Assembly (NCBI GenBank): GCA_015179125.1
Contig: WHVA01000190.1
Span: 62,001-126,000 of the forward strand
DNA: 64,000 nt
DNA from: Gautieria morchelliformis
Taxonomy: Eukaryota; Basidiomycota; Agaricomycetes; Gomphales; Gomphaceae
Reading direction: 5' to 3'
Part shown: in pieces, positions 47,146 to 57,382 of the stretch
Numbering within the stretch: position 1 is the stretch's first letter
Layout: each line of letters begins with the position of its first letter
Program-made: the position numbers and the translations under genes
The notes under the pieces: generated by a model
Databases searched by the model: none
Told to the model about the DNA's origin: nothing
The model's input: only the letters and a program-made list of their open reading frames with translations

Positions 47146-47459
47146 TGTTGCACGCGAAGGTGTAAGTCAAACAACTAATATATTTACCTAGTAGGATGAT
47201 CTACAGCGTACAAGGTAAGTGAACAGAAACACAATGTAACGAACTATTATCTCACCTCAGTGTTTGCACGTGAGGGTGGAAATCAAACAACTGAGGGAGA
47301 TATACATAAATGTGAGTCATTTAGATTCTCAATCTCAATAGACCAATTGAAATGGGAAACAAAGAAATGTCTTGCATTCAACACAAGACTTATACCTTAT
47401 ATGGAGCACAAGTGGTGATGACATCACATGCGGGTGATCATGTGTTTGTTACTCCAACA
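47146..47459 (-). mobile_element. copia-type 3' LTR
   Basis: 314-bp segment with mirror ends TGTTGCAC and ACTCCAACA, followed directly by CTCCCCCTC (47460-47468). Read on the minus strand that is the polypurine tract GAGGGGGAG preceding a 3' LTR. A TGTTTGCACGTGAGG repeat of the start lies internally (about 47264). Confidence 0.65.
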
Positions 47460-47535
47460 CTCCCCCTCAAACTGTAGATAGCCAAGATTGACCATGAAAT
47501 GTTTGACTTTCATGGAAGGCAGTGCTTTGGTAAGT
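47460..47535 (-). pseudogene. C-terminal end of a copia polyprotein (RNase H tail)
   Basis: The minus strand reads LTLTKALPSMKVKHFMVNLG, equivalent to the ADIFTKALP..K..H motif near the end of copia RNase H, then the polypurine tract and LTR. Only the last 25 or so residues are recognisable. Confidence 0.65.
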
Positions 47536-47539
47536 GTCA

Positions 47540-48068
47540 GGAGGATGTTCAGATTGACAATAATGTACATTCTTCTAGGATATATTAGATATCTTTTAAA
47601 ATATCAACCCTAACCAAATTCATAGTCCATGAGTTTGAGCAATTTGTATGTTGTGGATATCATAAATTTTTTTGAATAATCTGATATTTTACAAGTATGA
47701 TTGTATGTGCTGAAACATGGTGTGTATTGAGATAACAGAGCCATTTCAGATAGGATTTGGATGACTATATGTTAAAAGTATATATGAAGTTTGTTAGATG
47801 TAAGATGATAGAATGTAGAGGCAAGTATGGACCATATGAGTGCATGTTAGAAGTATATATGAAGTTTGTTAGATATACAATGACAGAATCTAGAAGCAAG
47901 TATGGACAATAACACTATATTATTATATATGGTTGATAGAGCTGATTAGAAGGTATGTTTAAAATAATATGCATGTATAGTACAAAGATACATAACTATT
48001 GATGTTTGGACAATAGGTTATACACCTTTTCCTGGGGGAGCTGCAGACTGTGAGAAAGAAATTTAGGG
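47540..48068. repeat. repeat Y, copy 2
   Basis: Near-identical to 11098-11625. It lies on the pol side of the copia 3' LTR, which suggests it was once internal to that element, although no RNase H or RT motif is readable. Confidence 0.65.
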
Positions 48069-48327
48069 CTGTTAAGGCCGGGTCTCGTACTAGATATTGG
48101 GAACAAGAACCGAGCCAGACCGAGGTTCGGGACGGAACCAGACCAGGGGTCGTATCAGAGGGCTATCAATATCAGAGGAGGGTTTAGGTTGTGCGAGGTC
48201 TAGGTTGATTTCTGACTGAGGGACCAGAATACATGACGGGGGTTTATATAGGATAATGGGATGCAGGGTCATAGATGGGGGTAGGAGAATCGGGAAACTA
48301 AGGGATGAATGAAAGGGGATGCACTGC
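48069..48327 (+). repeat. LTR-like fragment with TATA box
   Basis: Follows TGTTAAGGCC at about 48064, the same start as the LTR at 58206 (TGTTAAGACC), and contains TTTATATAGG at about 48245. It may be the 5' LTR remnant of the older gypsy element. Similarity beyond the start is weak. Confidence 0.35.
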
Positions 48328-48450
48328 CATGCTAAGTCCATTCATCACAAACCCTTCGGCCCTCTTCACTTCCTGCCCATTAGCCAACAACCCTGGGACT
48401 CGATCTCCATGGAGTTCATTGAGGGACTCCCACCCTCAGATGGACACAAC
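48328..48450 (+). pseudogene. older gypsy integrase fragment (left part)
   Basis: The plus strand reads CHAKSIHHKPFGPLHFLPI, then PWDSISMEFIEGLPPSDGH, the junction between the zinc-binding and catalytic parts of gypsy integrase with the first catalytic residue position (usually Asp) as Glu in MEFI. The element continues at 55175 beyond unrelated sequence and the young insertion. Confidence 0.75.
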
Positions 48451-48976
48451 ATGTAGAAAGCCTTGCCGGCGGGGTTGCGTACGTCTGAGTGGTTTGTGAG
48501 ATTCATGGAGAGTCATAGAAAGAATAGAGAAGAGAAAGCCACAACGGTTGTTTGTGCTAACACCGCGTGCAGTGACAACTACGACTAACACCGACTGACA
48601 TCAGCGTCCAGTCATAAGCCTCATGGGCTAGAACAAGAGCACAATGATGGAGATTTACTGCCTAAAGTTCTGTACATGTTTCCTAGCTATTTAACTAGTT
48701 GGAACGAATGTATACTAAGGAAAGGGGTTATGGAGCGAAGTGCTACCAGTGCACAATGCATGCACCGGTGCCGGAGTTGTGCCTAACCATGTGGAACTAA
48801 TATATGTATTATGAATGATGGAGCGCCCTGCACGCTCCATCTCGGATCTATTCCTTGGTCGGCCCTGGACCTGGGCTCAGGGTCGAAGTCACCAGTTAGG
48901 TGTGCACGCGAGTGGTAGCGCGTGTGCGCATGAAACACTATGCCGGCAGTAGGTATATGCGCATATCCATGTCCTA
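48451..48976. other. unassigned sequence inside the older gypsy element
   Basis: 530 bp without integrase similarity separates the left integrase fragment from the young element. It may be another inserted LTR or repeat. No ends were defined. Confidence 0.35.
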
Positions 48977-48981
48977 GAATG

Positions 48982-49431
48982 TGTCAGGGGACACCCTGTT
49001 TTCCATTTCCAGTTCCGACACCACACCCAGTTCCGACTCCATTTCCGACTCCGCTTTCGGGAACGATTCCGCTTCTGGGAGAACTTCCACCAGTTCCGTT
49101 CGCCTTGCCAGTTCCACTCCAATTTCCGACTTCCGCCCCGGAACAGTGTCGGAAATCAAGCGACTCGCATAATAGGTGGCATCAAGGGTCGATCAAGGGT
49201 CAGGGGGATGCAGGGTTGATGGCGGGTGCCAAGCGTTGTCCCTGGCTGCGCAGCGTAGTATAATACGGGCTCGCTGACATTGGGGGTCCTTAGACTTTTC
49301 TCTTTGGATTTCCCCTTGTCAGGTGAGAACCCCCTCTCTTGTATGCTCTGTTCATTTATACATACTTTGGATTTCCCCTTGTCAGTTGTGTGGTAGTGTG
49401 ATCTCCACGACTAGCCAGGGTTGCCCTTACA
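48982..49431 (+). repeat. 5' LTR of the young gypsy element
   Basis: U3 is made of degenerate TTCCGACTCCA-like units. A TATAATA box at 49259-49265 lies about 30 bp before a likely RNA start near 49290. It ends GGGTTGCCCTTACA. Confidence 0.95.
49259..49265 (+). promoter_or_regulatory. LTR TATA box
   Basis: TATAATA in the 5' LTR, repeated at the same place in the 3' LTR and in the solo LTR at 4460. It sets a probable transcript start 25-35 bp downstream, at TTAGACTTTTCT. Confidence 0.6.
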
Positions 49432-49433
49432 GC

Positions 49434-49443
49434 AGAAAAGTCT
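49434..49443 (+). other. primer-binding site, probably self-priming
   Basis: AGAAAAGTCT, 2 bp after the 5' LTR, is the exact complement of AGACTTTTCT at 49292-49301, at or next to the predicted RNA 5' end. It lacks the TGG that begins a tRNA-primed site. This is the layout of Tf1-type self-priming elements, known from fission yeast. Confidence 0.5.
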
Positions 49444-49618
49444 CTCCCCTAGAGGACCGGCGGTCGTACTGTGCGTTGCATTCGCCATAGGTGCGTTCGG
49501 AATCGGAGACAGCGACTCGGAGATCGCAACCTCTTCCGCACATACAGCGTACGACAGCCCCTCTTCTTACGTCGAGCTCCCAACCCCGGAAATCCCGTCC
49601 CATATTTCTCCTTCCAAC

Positions 49619-50794
49619 ATGGATCCGGACGATCGTCTTCGGAATATGGAGGAGGAATTGACGCGGAACCGGATGAAGACCGACGCGATTGAAACAGCCT
49701 TACAAGCGATTTTGGCTAAGTTAGATATTCCACAAGGTGGTGGAAATGAAATGCTGGATGATCCGGATTTCGGAAAAGCGGAACTAGCGGAAAAGAGGAT
49801 GTCCGCGAAGTTAGCAAAGGTCAAACCCGCAACTCCGGCGGACTTTGACGGAGATCGGGAGAAGGGACGCGCATTCTTCAACACATGCAGCATCTACTTC
49901 GCAATTGTCGGAGACCTCTTTCCGAACGACCAGGCTCGGATTCACTGGACGTTGTCCTTTTTCAAATCGGACCGCGCAGCCCGTTTTGCAAACAAGGTGA
50001 TCCGACATGAAGCAAAGGGCAAGGGGAACTACTTCCGGGACTGGGACGCGTTCGAGAAAACATTTTCCGACCAGTTCTGCCCGAAAAACGAGCAGCTCAC
50101 AGCCCTTACAAAGCTCGAGGGGACGAGCTGGTACCAGGCCAAAGATCCGGTCGATGACTACATCGATCGCTTCCAGGAGCTCATCGACCTTGCGGAATAT
50201 GACGACGACAAGACGATCGTCATCAAATTCCGACGAGGACTTGATCCGACGCTCCAGAACCAAGTTGCGCTGCTTGGGGATGGAGCTCCGGATTTTGATG
50301 ACCCGGAAGGGTGGTACCAAGCTGCGCAGAAGGTTTCTCGGAACAGGGAGGCAAATGAGGCCTTCGTGGAGACGAGTCGGAACACGACACGCAGTTCCGC
50401 TCGTCCTACTCAACCTGTGCCAAAACCCGGAAGCGCATTCATTCCCACACGGAAATTATTTCCGATGCTTGCTCCGCCTGCTCCTATTAGGAACCATAGC
50501 CCTCCTCCCTCGAAGAGTGGCCCTGCCCCGATGGATGTTGACCGCATGCGCGGAAAAGGCCACGGAACTATCACCTGCTTCCGCTGCCGACAACCAGGCC
50601 ACTACGCTCGCGAGTGCCCCCAAGCCTTTGATATCCGGCTTATGACCACAGAGGAGAAACTTGAGATCCTTCCAGAGTTCCTCGCGCTTGCAGACATAAA
50701 CGGAGTGCCCACTGCGGAAGAGCTTTCCGAAAATGCGGAACATGGTCTACCGGAAGCGGAAGATGCATCGGATTTTGTGACACGCAGCGGGTGA
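49619..50794 (+). CDS. gag: gypsy gag
   Basis: 391 residues from the first in-frame ATG (MDPDDRLRNMEEELTRNRMK, coiled-coil-like); the frame is open back into the LTR. The core has FFNTCSIYFAIVGDLFPNDQ and ARIHWTLSFF, then DPVDDYIDRFQELIDLAEYD, the conserved retrotransposon gag helices. Near the C-terminus is one CCHC zinc knuckle, CFRCRQPGHYARECP (about 50575-50620), for RNA packaging. Stop TGA at 50792-50794. The pol frame lies at -1 and is open from 50665, overlapping gag by about 130 nt, so frameshifting is the probable route to Pol. No canonical slippery heptamer was seen. Confidence 0.93.
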   Translation: MDPDDRLRNMEEELTRNRMKTDAIETALQAILAKLDIPQGGGNEMLDDPDFGKAELAEKRMSAKLAKVKPATPADFDGDREKGRAFFNTCSIYFAIVGDLFPNDQARIHWTLSFFKSDRAARFANKVIRHEAKGKGNYFRDWDAFEKTFSDQFCPKNEQLTALTKLEGTSWYQAKDPVDDYIDRFQELIDLAEYDDDKTIVIKFRRGLDPTLQNQVALLGDGAPDFDDPEGWYQAAQKVSRNREANEAFVETSRNTTRSSARPTQPVPKPGSAFIPTRKLFPMLAPPAPIRNHSPPPSKSGPAPMDVDRMRGKGHGTITCFRCRQPGHYARECPQAFDIRLMTTEEKLEILPEFLALADINGVPTAEELSENAEHGLPEAEDASDFVTRSG

Positions 50795-53700
50795 GAAGTG
50801 TGCCCCTGCTGCCTGTACATAACCAGTTTGCCTGTCTTGAAGTAGAGAATGAAAAGCCCCCACTCCCCTCACTTCGTGCAGACCCACCGGATAAAGTCAC
50901 ACAAAAACCAAATCTGACACCCCATCCATCCCGCATCCGCCCTTGGGAGAGACGCCTTCCGAAGCGCTATGTTGTTGCTGCCACCCCTGGCCCCAAGTCA
51001 CTAGTCATTAAGGTGGAGATCCAGACGACAGATACGGCGGAAGTCAAATCCGGACCCGCCCTTGTCGATTGCGGGGCCACTGGTCAGTTTATGGACCGGG
51101 ACTATGTGGAACGGAACCGACTGACCACGCGGAAGTTGCAACGTGCAATCCCGGTGTTCAATGTGGATGGAAGCCCCAATGAGGCAGGGTCCATCACGGA
51201 GATAGTAGACACAATTCTCCGCTACGATGGACACTCAGAACGCACTTCCTTTGCAGTCACCAGCCTGGGGAAGCAGGACATCATCCTCGGGTTTACCTGG
51301 CTTCAGGAGCACAACCCGGAGATCAATTGGCAGACTCGGAAGGTACTGATGAGTCGATGTCCAGCCAAGTGTCACATGTGCAGGTCGGAAGTGCGGAAGG
51401 AGCGCCAGGAGCAGCGGAAGACTGAACGGCTCATACAGACATGTCGTTCTGGCCCCCATCCACTGCTTGCAGAAGAAGACTCGGAAGCGGAATTTGAACC
51501 GGATCCCACTTCCGATTCCGATTCCGATTCCGATTCCGACGTCATCCGACTCGGCCCGGAAGACATTCTGGCGGAAGGGGAGCGCTTGCTGTACGTAAAC
51601 CTTCCCCCGGAAGCGGAACACATCCGCGCCACCGGAAATATTTCGCAACGCCTTGCTGAAGCCTCCAAGAGGCATGATAGAGTAGAGGCGGAAATTCCGG
51701 AGTACCTGCGAGAGTTCGAGGACGTCTTTTCCAAGGAGTCGTTTGATACCCTGCCTCCACGGAAGCTGTGGGACCACGCCATCGAGTTGGAGCCTGGGTC
51801 AAAGCCCACCAACTGCAAGGTCTACCCGCTGTCACCCAAGGAGCAGGTAGAGCTCGATGCGTTCCTTGCGGAAAACCTCCGTACAGGGAGGATCCGCCCC
51901 TCCAAGTCACCCATGGCATCTCCGGTGTTCTTCATCAAGAAGAAGGATGGCTCGCTCAGACTTGTGCAGGACTACCGGGCCTTGAATGCGATCACGATCA
52001 AGAACCGGTACCCCATTCCACTCATTTCCGAACTGATCACACAACTCCGCGGGGCGAGGTACTTCACTAAGCTGGATGTCCGCTGGGGCTTCAACAATGT
52101 CCGGATCCGGGAGGGAGACGAGTGGAAGGCCGCATTCCGCACCAATTGAGGACTCTTTGAGCCACAGGTCATGTTCTTTGGCCTCACCAACAGTCCCGCC
52201 ACATTCCAGACGATGATGAATGACATTTTCCGTGACATGATAGCAGAAGGGGTTGTCTGCGTCTACCTCGATGACATCCTCATTTTCACGAAAACAATGT
52301 CCGAACATCGGGAAGTCGTGCGGAGAGTGCTGGAACGGCTCCGGGAGTACAACCTGTGTCTCAAGCCGGAAAAGTGCGAATTTGAGCGGACGCGGATAGA
52401 GTATCTTGGGGTGATTGTGTCGGAAGGAAAGGTGGAAATGGACCCAGTCAAAGTTTCCGGTGTATCGGATTGGCCCGTGCCGCGAAACAAGAAGGAGGTC
52501 CAGTCCTTCATTGGGTTTGTCAATTTCTACCGGCGGTTCATCAAGGACTTCTCCTGCCACGCCCGTGCCCTCTTCGACCTCACCAAGAAGGAGGTTGGAT
52601 GGCGGTGGGGAGAGCCGGAACAGACTTCCTTTGACAAACTCAAGGAGCTGATCACTTCCGCCCCGGTCCTGATCTTTCCCGACGACTCTCGCCCTTATCG
52701 AGTCGAGGCGGATTCTTCCGACGCAGCTACCGGAGCGGTCTTGTCACAGCAGTCATCGGAAGATGGTGGGGGGTGGCATCCGATTGCCTTCTTCTCTAAG
52801 AGCCTTAGTCCGGTCGAGCGGAACTATGAGATCCATGACAAGGAGATGCTGGCAATCATCCGAGCGCTGGAGGAGTGGCGACACTTCCTCGAGGGTGCTC
52901 TATGCCCTTTTGAGATCTGGACAGACCACAAGAACCTCGAGTATTTCCGCATGGCTAAGAAGCTGAACCGACGACAAGCACGGTGGTCCCTACACCTGTC
53001 CCGGTTTGACTTCATGCTCCACCACCGCCCCGGCCGCACCATGGGCAAGCCCGATGCCCTATCCCGCCGCGCGGATCACGGAAGCGGAAGTGGAGACAAC
53101 GCGGATATGACACTGCTCCGCCCAAGTCTCTTTGCAATCCGTGCCCTAGAAGGAGTAACTGCAGTTGGGGCGGAAGCGGAAATGCTCCGGGATATCCGGA
53201 GGCAGTACCGGAATGGAGAGAAGGAGGAGTCGGTGGTGAAGGCAGTGGAGGAACTCCGGAAGGGGCACTCACGGTCTGTACGGGCAGCGGAATGGTCGGA
53301 ACGTGATGGACTGCTCCACTTCAGAGGCAAGGTCTATGTTCCGGGTGGGGCGGACCTCCGCCGTCGCATCGTGTCCCAGCACCATGACACACGGGTCGCT
53401 GGGCATGCTGGCAGGTGGAAGACGCTGGAGTTAGTGGCTCAGAATTACTGGTGGCCTCAGATGTCCCGCTACATCGGACAGTACGTGAAGACGTGTGACC
53501 TTTGTCTCCGAACAAAAGCGCAACGACGTCCGCCCGTCGGAGAACTTGTTCCGCTCCCGATTCCCGAATCCCGCTGGGACACCATCAGTGTCGACTTCAT
53601 CGTTGAACTCCCAGAGTCTCATGGCTACGACGCGATCATGAACGTCGTGGATTCGGTGAGCAAGGTGTCCCACTTCATTCCGACGCACACGACGATCACA

Positions 53701-54903
53701 GCCCTTGGAGCGGCCCGCCTGTTCCTTGCACATGTCTGGAAGTTGCATGGGCTCCCGAAGCAAGTCGTTTCCGACCGAGGTCCGCAGTTTGTCGCGGAAC
53801 TGACTCGGGAGCTCTACCGCCTGCTCGGCATAAAGCTGGCTACCACCACAGCGTACCATCCGCAGGGTGACGGACAGACGGAACGGGTCAATCAGGAGTT
53901 GGAGCAATATCTCCGCCTCTTTGTCAGTGAGAGGCAGGATGACTGGGATGAGTTACTTCCGCTGGCGGAATTCCAATACAACAACCATGTCCATTCCGCC
54001 ACGCAACAGACTCCCTTCATGCTTGACTCCGGACGACACCCGCGGATGGGCTTCGAACCACGCCAGGCTGACTCCCGACTCGAGACGGTCAATGAGTTCC
54101 GAGACCGCATGGACTCCACCCTTTCGGAAGCCAAGTCGGCCCTTGCGAAGGCCAAGGATGACATGGCAAGGTACTACAACCGACGCCGGGTTCCTGCCCC
54201 AGAGTACCAAGTTGGAGACAAGGTGTACCTAGATGCAAGTGACATCCGCACCACACGCCCTTCGCAGAAGCTTGCCCACCGCTACCTTGGGCCCTTCACA
54301 GTGACGCGGAGGGTTGGACGGAATGCATACCGCCTCCGACTTCCGATGTCCATGTCCCGCCTCCACCCCGTCTTCAACGTGGTGAAGTTACTCCCTATGC
54401 TTGAGGACCCAATTCCACGTCGGAAGGCTCATCCGCCACCTCCGCCAGAAATTGTAGATGGGGAAGAGCACTACGTGGTAGAACGGATCCTGGACAGCCG
54501 GTTTGTGCGAGGACGACTCCAATTCCTCGTGAAATGGGAAGGGTATGGGTACGAGGAGAATTCGTGGGTCCCGGAGCAAGATGTTTCCGCTCCTGACAAA
54601 CTCCGGGAGTTCTACAGGACACATCCAGGTGCCCCTCGCCGAATCCGCTCGCTGGCATTTCAATCCCTTGTGTCCCGCGCTTCGAGGACGCAGCACGCTA
54701 GAGGGGGGGTGATGTCAGGGGACACCCTGTTTTCCATTTCCAGTTCCGACACCACACCCAGTTCCGACTCCATTTCCGACTCCGCTTTCGGGAACGATTC
54801 CGCTTCTGGGAGAACTTCCACCAGTTCCGTTCGCCTTGCCAGTTCCACTCCAATTTCCGACTTCCGCCCCGGAACAGTGTCGGAAATCAAGCGACTCGCA
54901 TAA
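50665..54903 (+). CDS. pol: gypsy pol (PR-RT-RH-INT-chromodomain) with one nonsense codon
   Basis: Domains: retropepsin-like protease ALVDCGATGQF (about 51055-51087); RT with LRLVQDYRALN (about 51956), FGLTNSPATFQ and catalytic YLDD (52264-52275); RNase H with EADSSDAATGAVL and KEMLAIIRALEEWRHFLEG (about 52708-52900); integrase zinc-binding H..H..C..C (about 53380-53510); catalytic core with VDFIVELP, SDRGPQF and DGQTERVNQELEQY; and a chromodomain VVERILDSRFVRGRLQFLV to FYRTHPG (about 54475-54630). TGA at 52147-52149 interrupts RT just before GLFEPQVMFFG; Arg is expected there, so CGA to TGA is likely. The frame then runs about 60 codons into the 3' LTR (Ser-rich). Pol of this copy is dead unless read through. 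Confidence 0.95.
54699..54712 (+). other. polypurine tract
   Basis: AGAGGGGGGGTGA directly before the 3' LTR, the usual plus-strand primer site. Confidence 0.8.
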
Positions 54904-55162
54904 TAGGTGGCATCAAGGGTCGATCAAGGGTCAGGGGGATGCAGGGTTGATGGCGGGTGCCAAGCGTTGTCCCTGGCTGCGCAGCGTAGTATAATACGGG
55001 CTCGCTGACATTGGGGGTCCTTAGACTTTTCTCTTTGGATTTCCCCTTGTCAGGTGAGAACCCCCTCTCTTGTATGCTCTGTTCATTTATACATACTTTG
55101 GATTTCCCCTTGTCAGTTGTGTGGTAGTGTGATCTCCACGACTAGCCAGGGTTGCCCTTACA
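54713..55162 (+). repeat. 3' LTR of the young gypsy element
   Basis: Identical by eye to the 5' LTR. It also encodes the last part of the pol frame (to the TAA at 54901-54903). Confidence 0.95.
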
Positions 55163-56090
55163 GAATGTGCCAGAATGTTGTTATGACTTGGTTAGTGGTG
55201 TATATGTACCACGTGTTTGCTAAACATGGTAGTCCCAGCGATATCATTTCTGATTGAGGAAAGCACTTCACATCACGATTCTGGACCTCGCTCTGCAAAA
55301 TCCTTGGCATCAAAGGCAACCTATCCACAGCCTACCACCCCCAAACCGATGGACAGACAGAACGAGTGAACCAGATCCTAGAACAGTACCTCCGCATCTA
55401 CATCAACTACCAGCAGGATGACTGGGTTGACCTCCTCCCCCTTGCCAAATTCGCCTACAACAACACAGCCCATTCGGAAACACAGGTCACACCCCTCTTC
55501 GCTAACAAGGGTTTCCATCCAAAGCCCAAAGTATCTCTCACTTCGGTTGCTTTCGAAGATGCTTATCGCCAGTTGGCAGATCTCAAGGACCTTCACCAGT
55601 ACCTTCAAGATCAAACAAAGAAATCAATTACCCAGTACACTTCATCCACAACCAGACAAAGTATGGCTTGACTTGCAAAATATTTGCACAAAATGGCCTT
55701 CGAAGAAACTCGATCATCAAAGACTTGGCCAATACCCCATCACGGCTAAAATATCTTCTCATGTGTTTCGCTTGGGCTTACCATCGGATCTTCGCCAGAT
55801 TCACCCCGTGTTTCATGTATTCCTTCTTGAACCAGCCACGACATCTACTATTCTGGGTTGACATGCAGATCCTCCACCTTCCACTGAAATTGACTCCGCC
55901 GACGAATATGAAATCTTGAAAATCCTTGATAGTCGTCTTTGCCAAAGGAGGCTTGAGTACTTAGTAGAATGGAAGGGATACGAACACACCCCTGAGGCTA
56001 CGTCTTGGGAACCATCTTTGAATGTGACTAATTCATCTCACAGACTCACCAAATTTCACACAAAATACCTGAAGAAACCTAAGACTTAGG
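55163..56090 (+). pseudogene. older gypsy integrase and chromodomain (right part)
   Basis: Second half of the element interrupted by the young insertion: VFAKHGSPSDIISD, then TGA (55255-55257) where the family has Arg, then GKHFTSRFW, YHPQTDGQTERVNQILEQYL, DWVDLLPLAKFAYNNTAHSE, a frame change near 55620-55680, VFRLGLPSDLRQIHPVFHV, and a chromodomain block LEYLVEWKGYEHTPEATSWE ending about 56090. It is a different subfamily from the young element. Confidence 0.85.
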
Positions 56091-56669
56091 ACCTTCTAGA
56101 AATCCAAGGAACACTTCTATGTTGAAAAATAATTCTAAAGACCCCCTACTTCATTAATAATCTCCTAATCATTGCCTGGACCCCCTCTAGTTCTAAGACA
56201 CTCCCATTCAACTCGTTCAACTCCACCGACACATTCCTCATCAGATCCTCTGACCTCTCCACCAGCTCCTCCACCCTTTCATCAGTGACCCAGTGTAGAA
56301 GTCTGAGTACCTTCGAAGGTATCTGGAAGTCAGCCAAAGATGGTGATGAGGAAAATAGAAGGGACTTACCAAGGATACCCTTTGAAGAGATTGATGATGC
56401 ACTGACCCCTTATCCTTAGCCTTCCCCTTCCCCTTCCCCTTCCCCTTCCCCTTCATCCCCCACTCCCTCGCCTCAGCCTCCCGAGCATCCTTCTCCTCCT
56501 TCATTTCATATTCTAGGGCGGATGCTCACAACTTTTTATTACCTGTAGCTTCACCCATTTTATTCTCAAATTATAGAAAAGAAGAGGACGAAAGTACATG
56601 CCAATATTATTGTTGGGATATAAACAAATTTTCTTTTGTCCCTCCCCGAGCGGCGGCTCCGCCGATGAG
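56091..56669 (-). other. retroelement 3' region with CCTTCC repeat and antisense frames
   Basis: Minus-strand frames read ELVERSEDLMRNVSVELNEL and a Lys/Gly run over a CCCCTTCCCCTT microsatellite (56418-56455). These look like the antisense coiled-coil gene often found near the 3' LTR of Agaricomycete gypsy elements, but too little is left to be sure. Confidence 0.35.
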
Positions 56670-57082
56670 AACACCCATTCTTATTTTTACACCTCTTCTT
56701 ATTTTTTCTACCCACTTTTAATATACACTATATCATTATAACTATTCATATATATTACAAATATCTAGACAACTACTATTACTCCATATGGTAGTCTAAT
56801 ACTCTCTCATTATAACTAGTCATACTAATACTCCTACTCATATCTGTTACAAGTATCTCTCCAAGTATCTGTTACTCTATCTTGTAGTCTAATACTCTCT
56901 CATATGTATATATATCTTCGAGATGTTTAAAGATATACAGAATCATCTAATAACATCTATTATTCTCCTTATAAATACTACTATATATTCCTATATGTTG
57001 TTATTAATACTCTTATAGTATATATTATATACTCATATATGCTGTATTACATAACCATTATGAATATCCTCCTAGACAAGGG
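56670..57082 (+). repeat. LTR family Z, right-end fragment
   Basis: The AT-rich tail from 56930 matches 2575-2705 of solo LTR Z. Upstream, TAATACTCTCTCATTATAAC-type units are internally repeated. No TGAGTCA array here. Confidence 0.55.
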
Positions 57083-57382
57083 ACCAAAAATCCACATGAG
57101 TTCGGATGGTGAAGGGAAGATTCAAAAACAGGATTACTTACCCTCGGGCAACATGCAAGCCTGGCAATCGTGGATGCATCTCCCACACATCTTCCCCACC
57201 TGGCCACTACACATGTGACTGTAGTGGAGGCACATCTTCCACCTGAGAAGGAAAGTGTGCTCAGGGTAGCCTTGTTTCACCACTGATTATGGGATCTTGT
57301 CCACTTCAGCGACTGTGTGTTCACACGGCCTTTGTGACATGGTGCAGGAGCTGACTCACTTGGTAGCGCCTCCACTGAAGGA

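Larger units (their letters stand above)
48982..55162 (+). mobile_element. full-length Ty3/gypsy chromovirus-type retrotransposon
   Basis: 6,181-bp element: 450-bp LTRs at 48982-49431 and 54713-55162, identical by eye, TG..CA ends, and a 5-bp target duplication GAATG (48977-48981 and 55163-55167). Internal order is gag, protease, RT, RNase H, integrase, chromodomain. A polypurine tract precedes the 3' LTR. A single in-frame TGA in RT is the only visible lesion. LTR identity means a very recent insertion. It landed in the integrase region of an older gypsy element. Confidence 0.97.

Noticed and set aside
50700..50794. Possible -1 frameshift slippery site between gag and pol
   Set aside because: The frames overlap properly, but no X-XXY-YYZ heptamer was found in the overlap, so no specific site is claimed.
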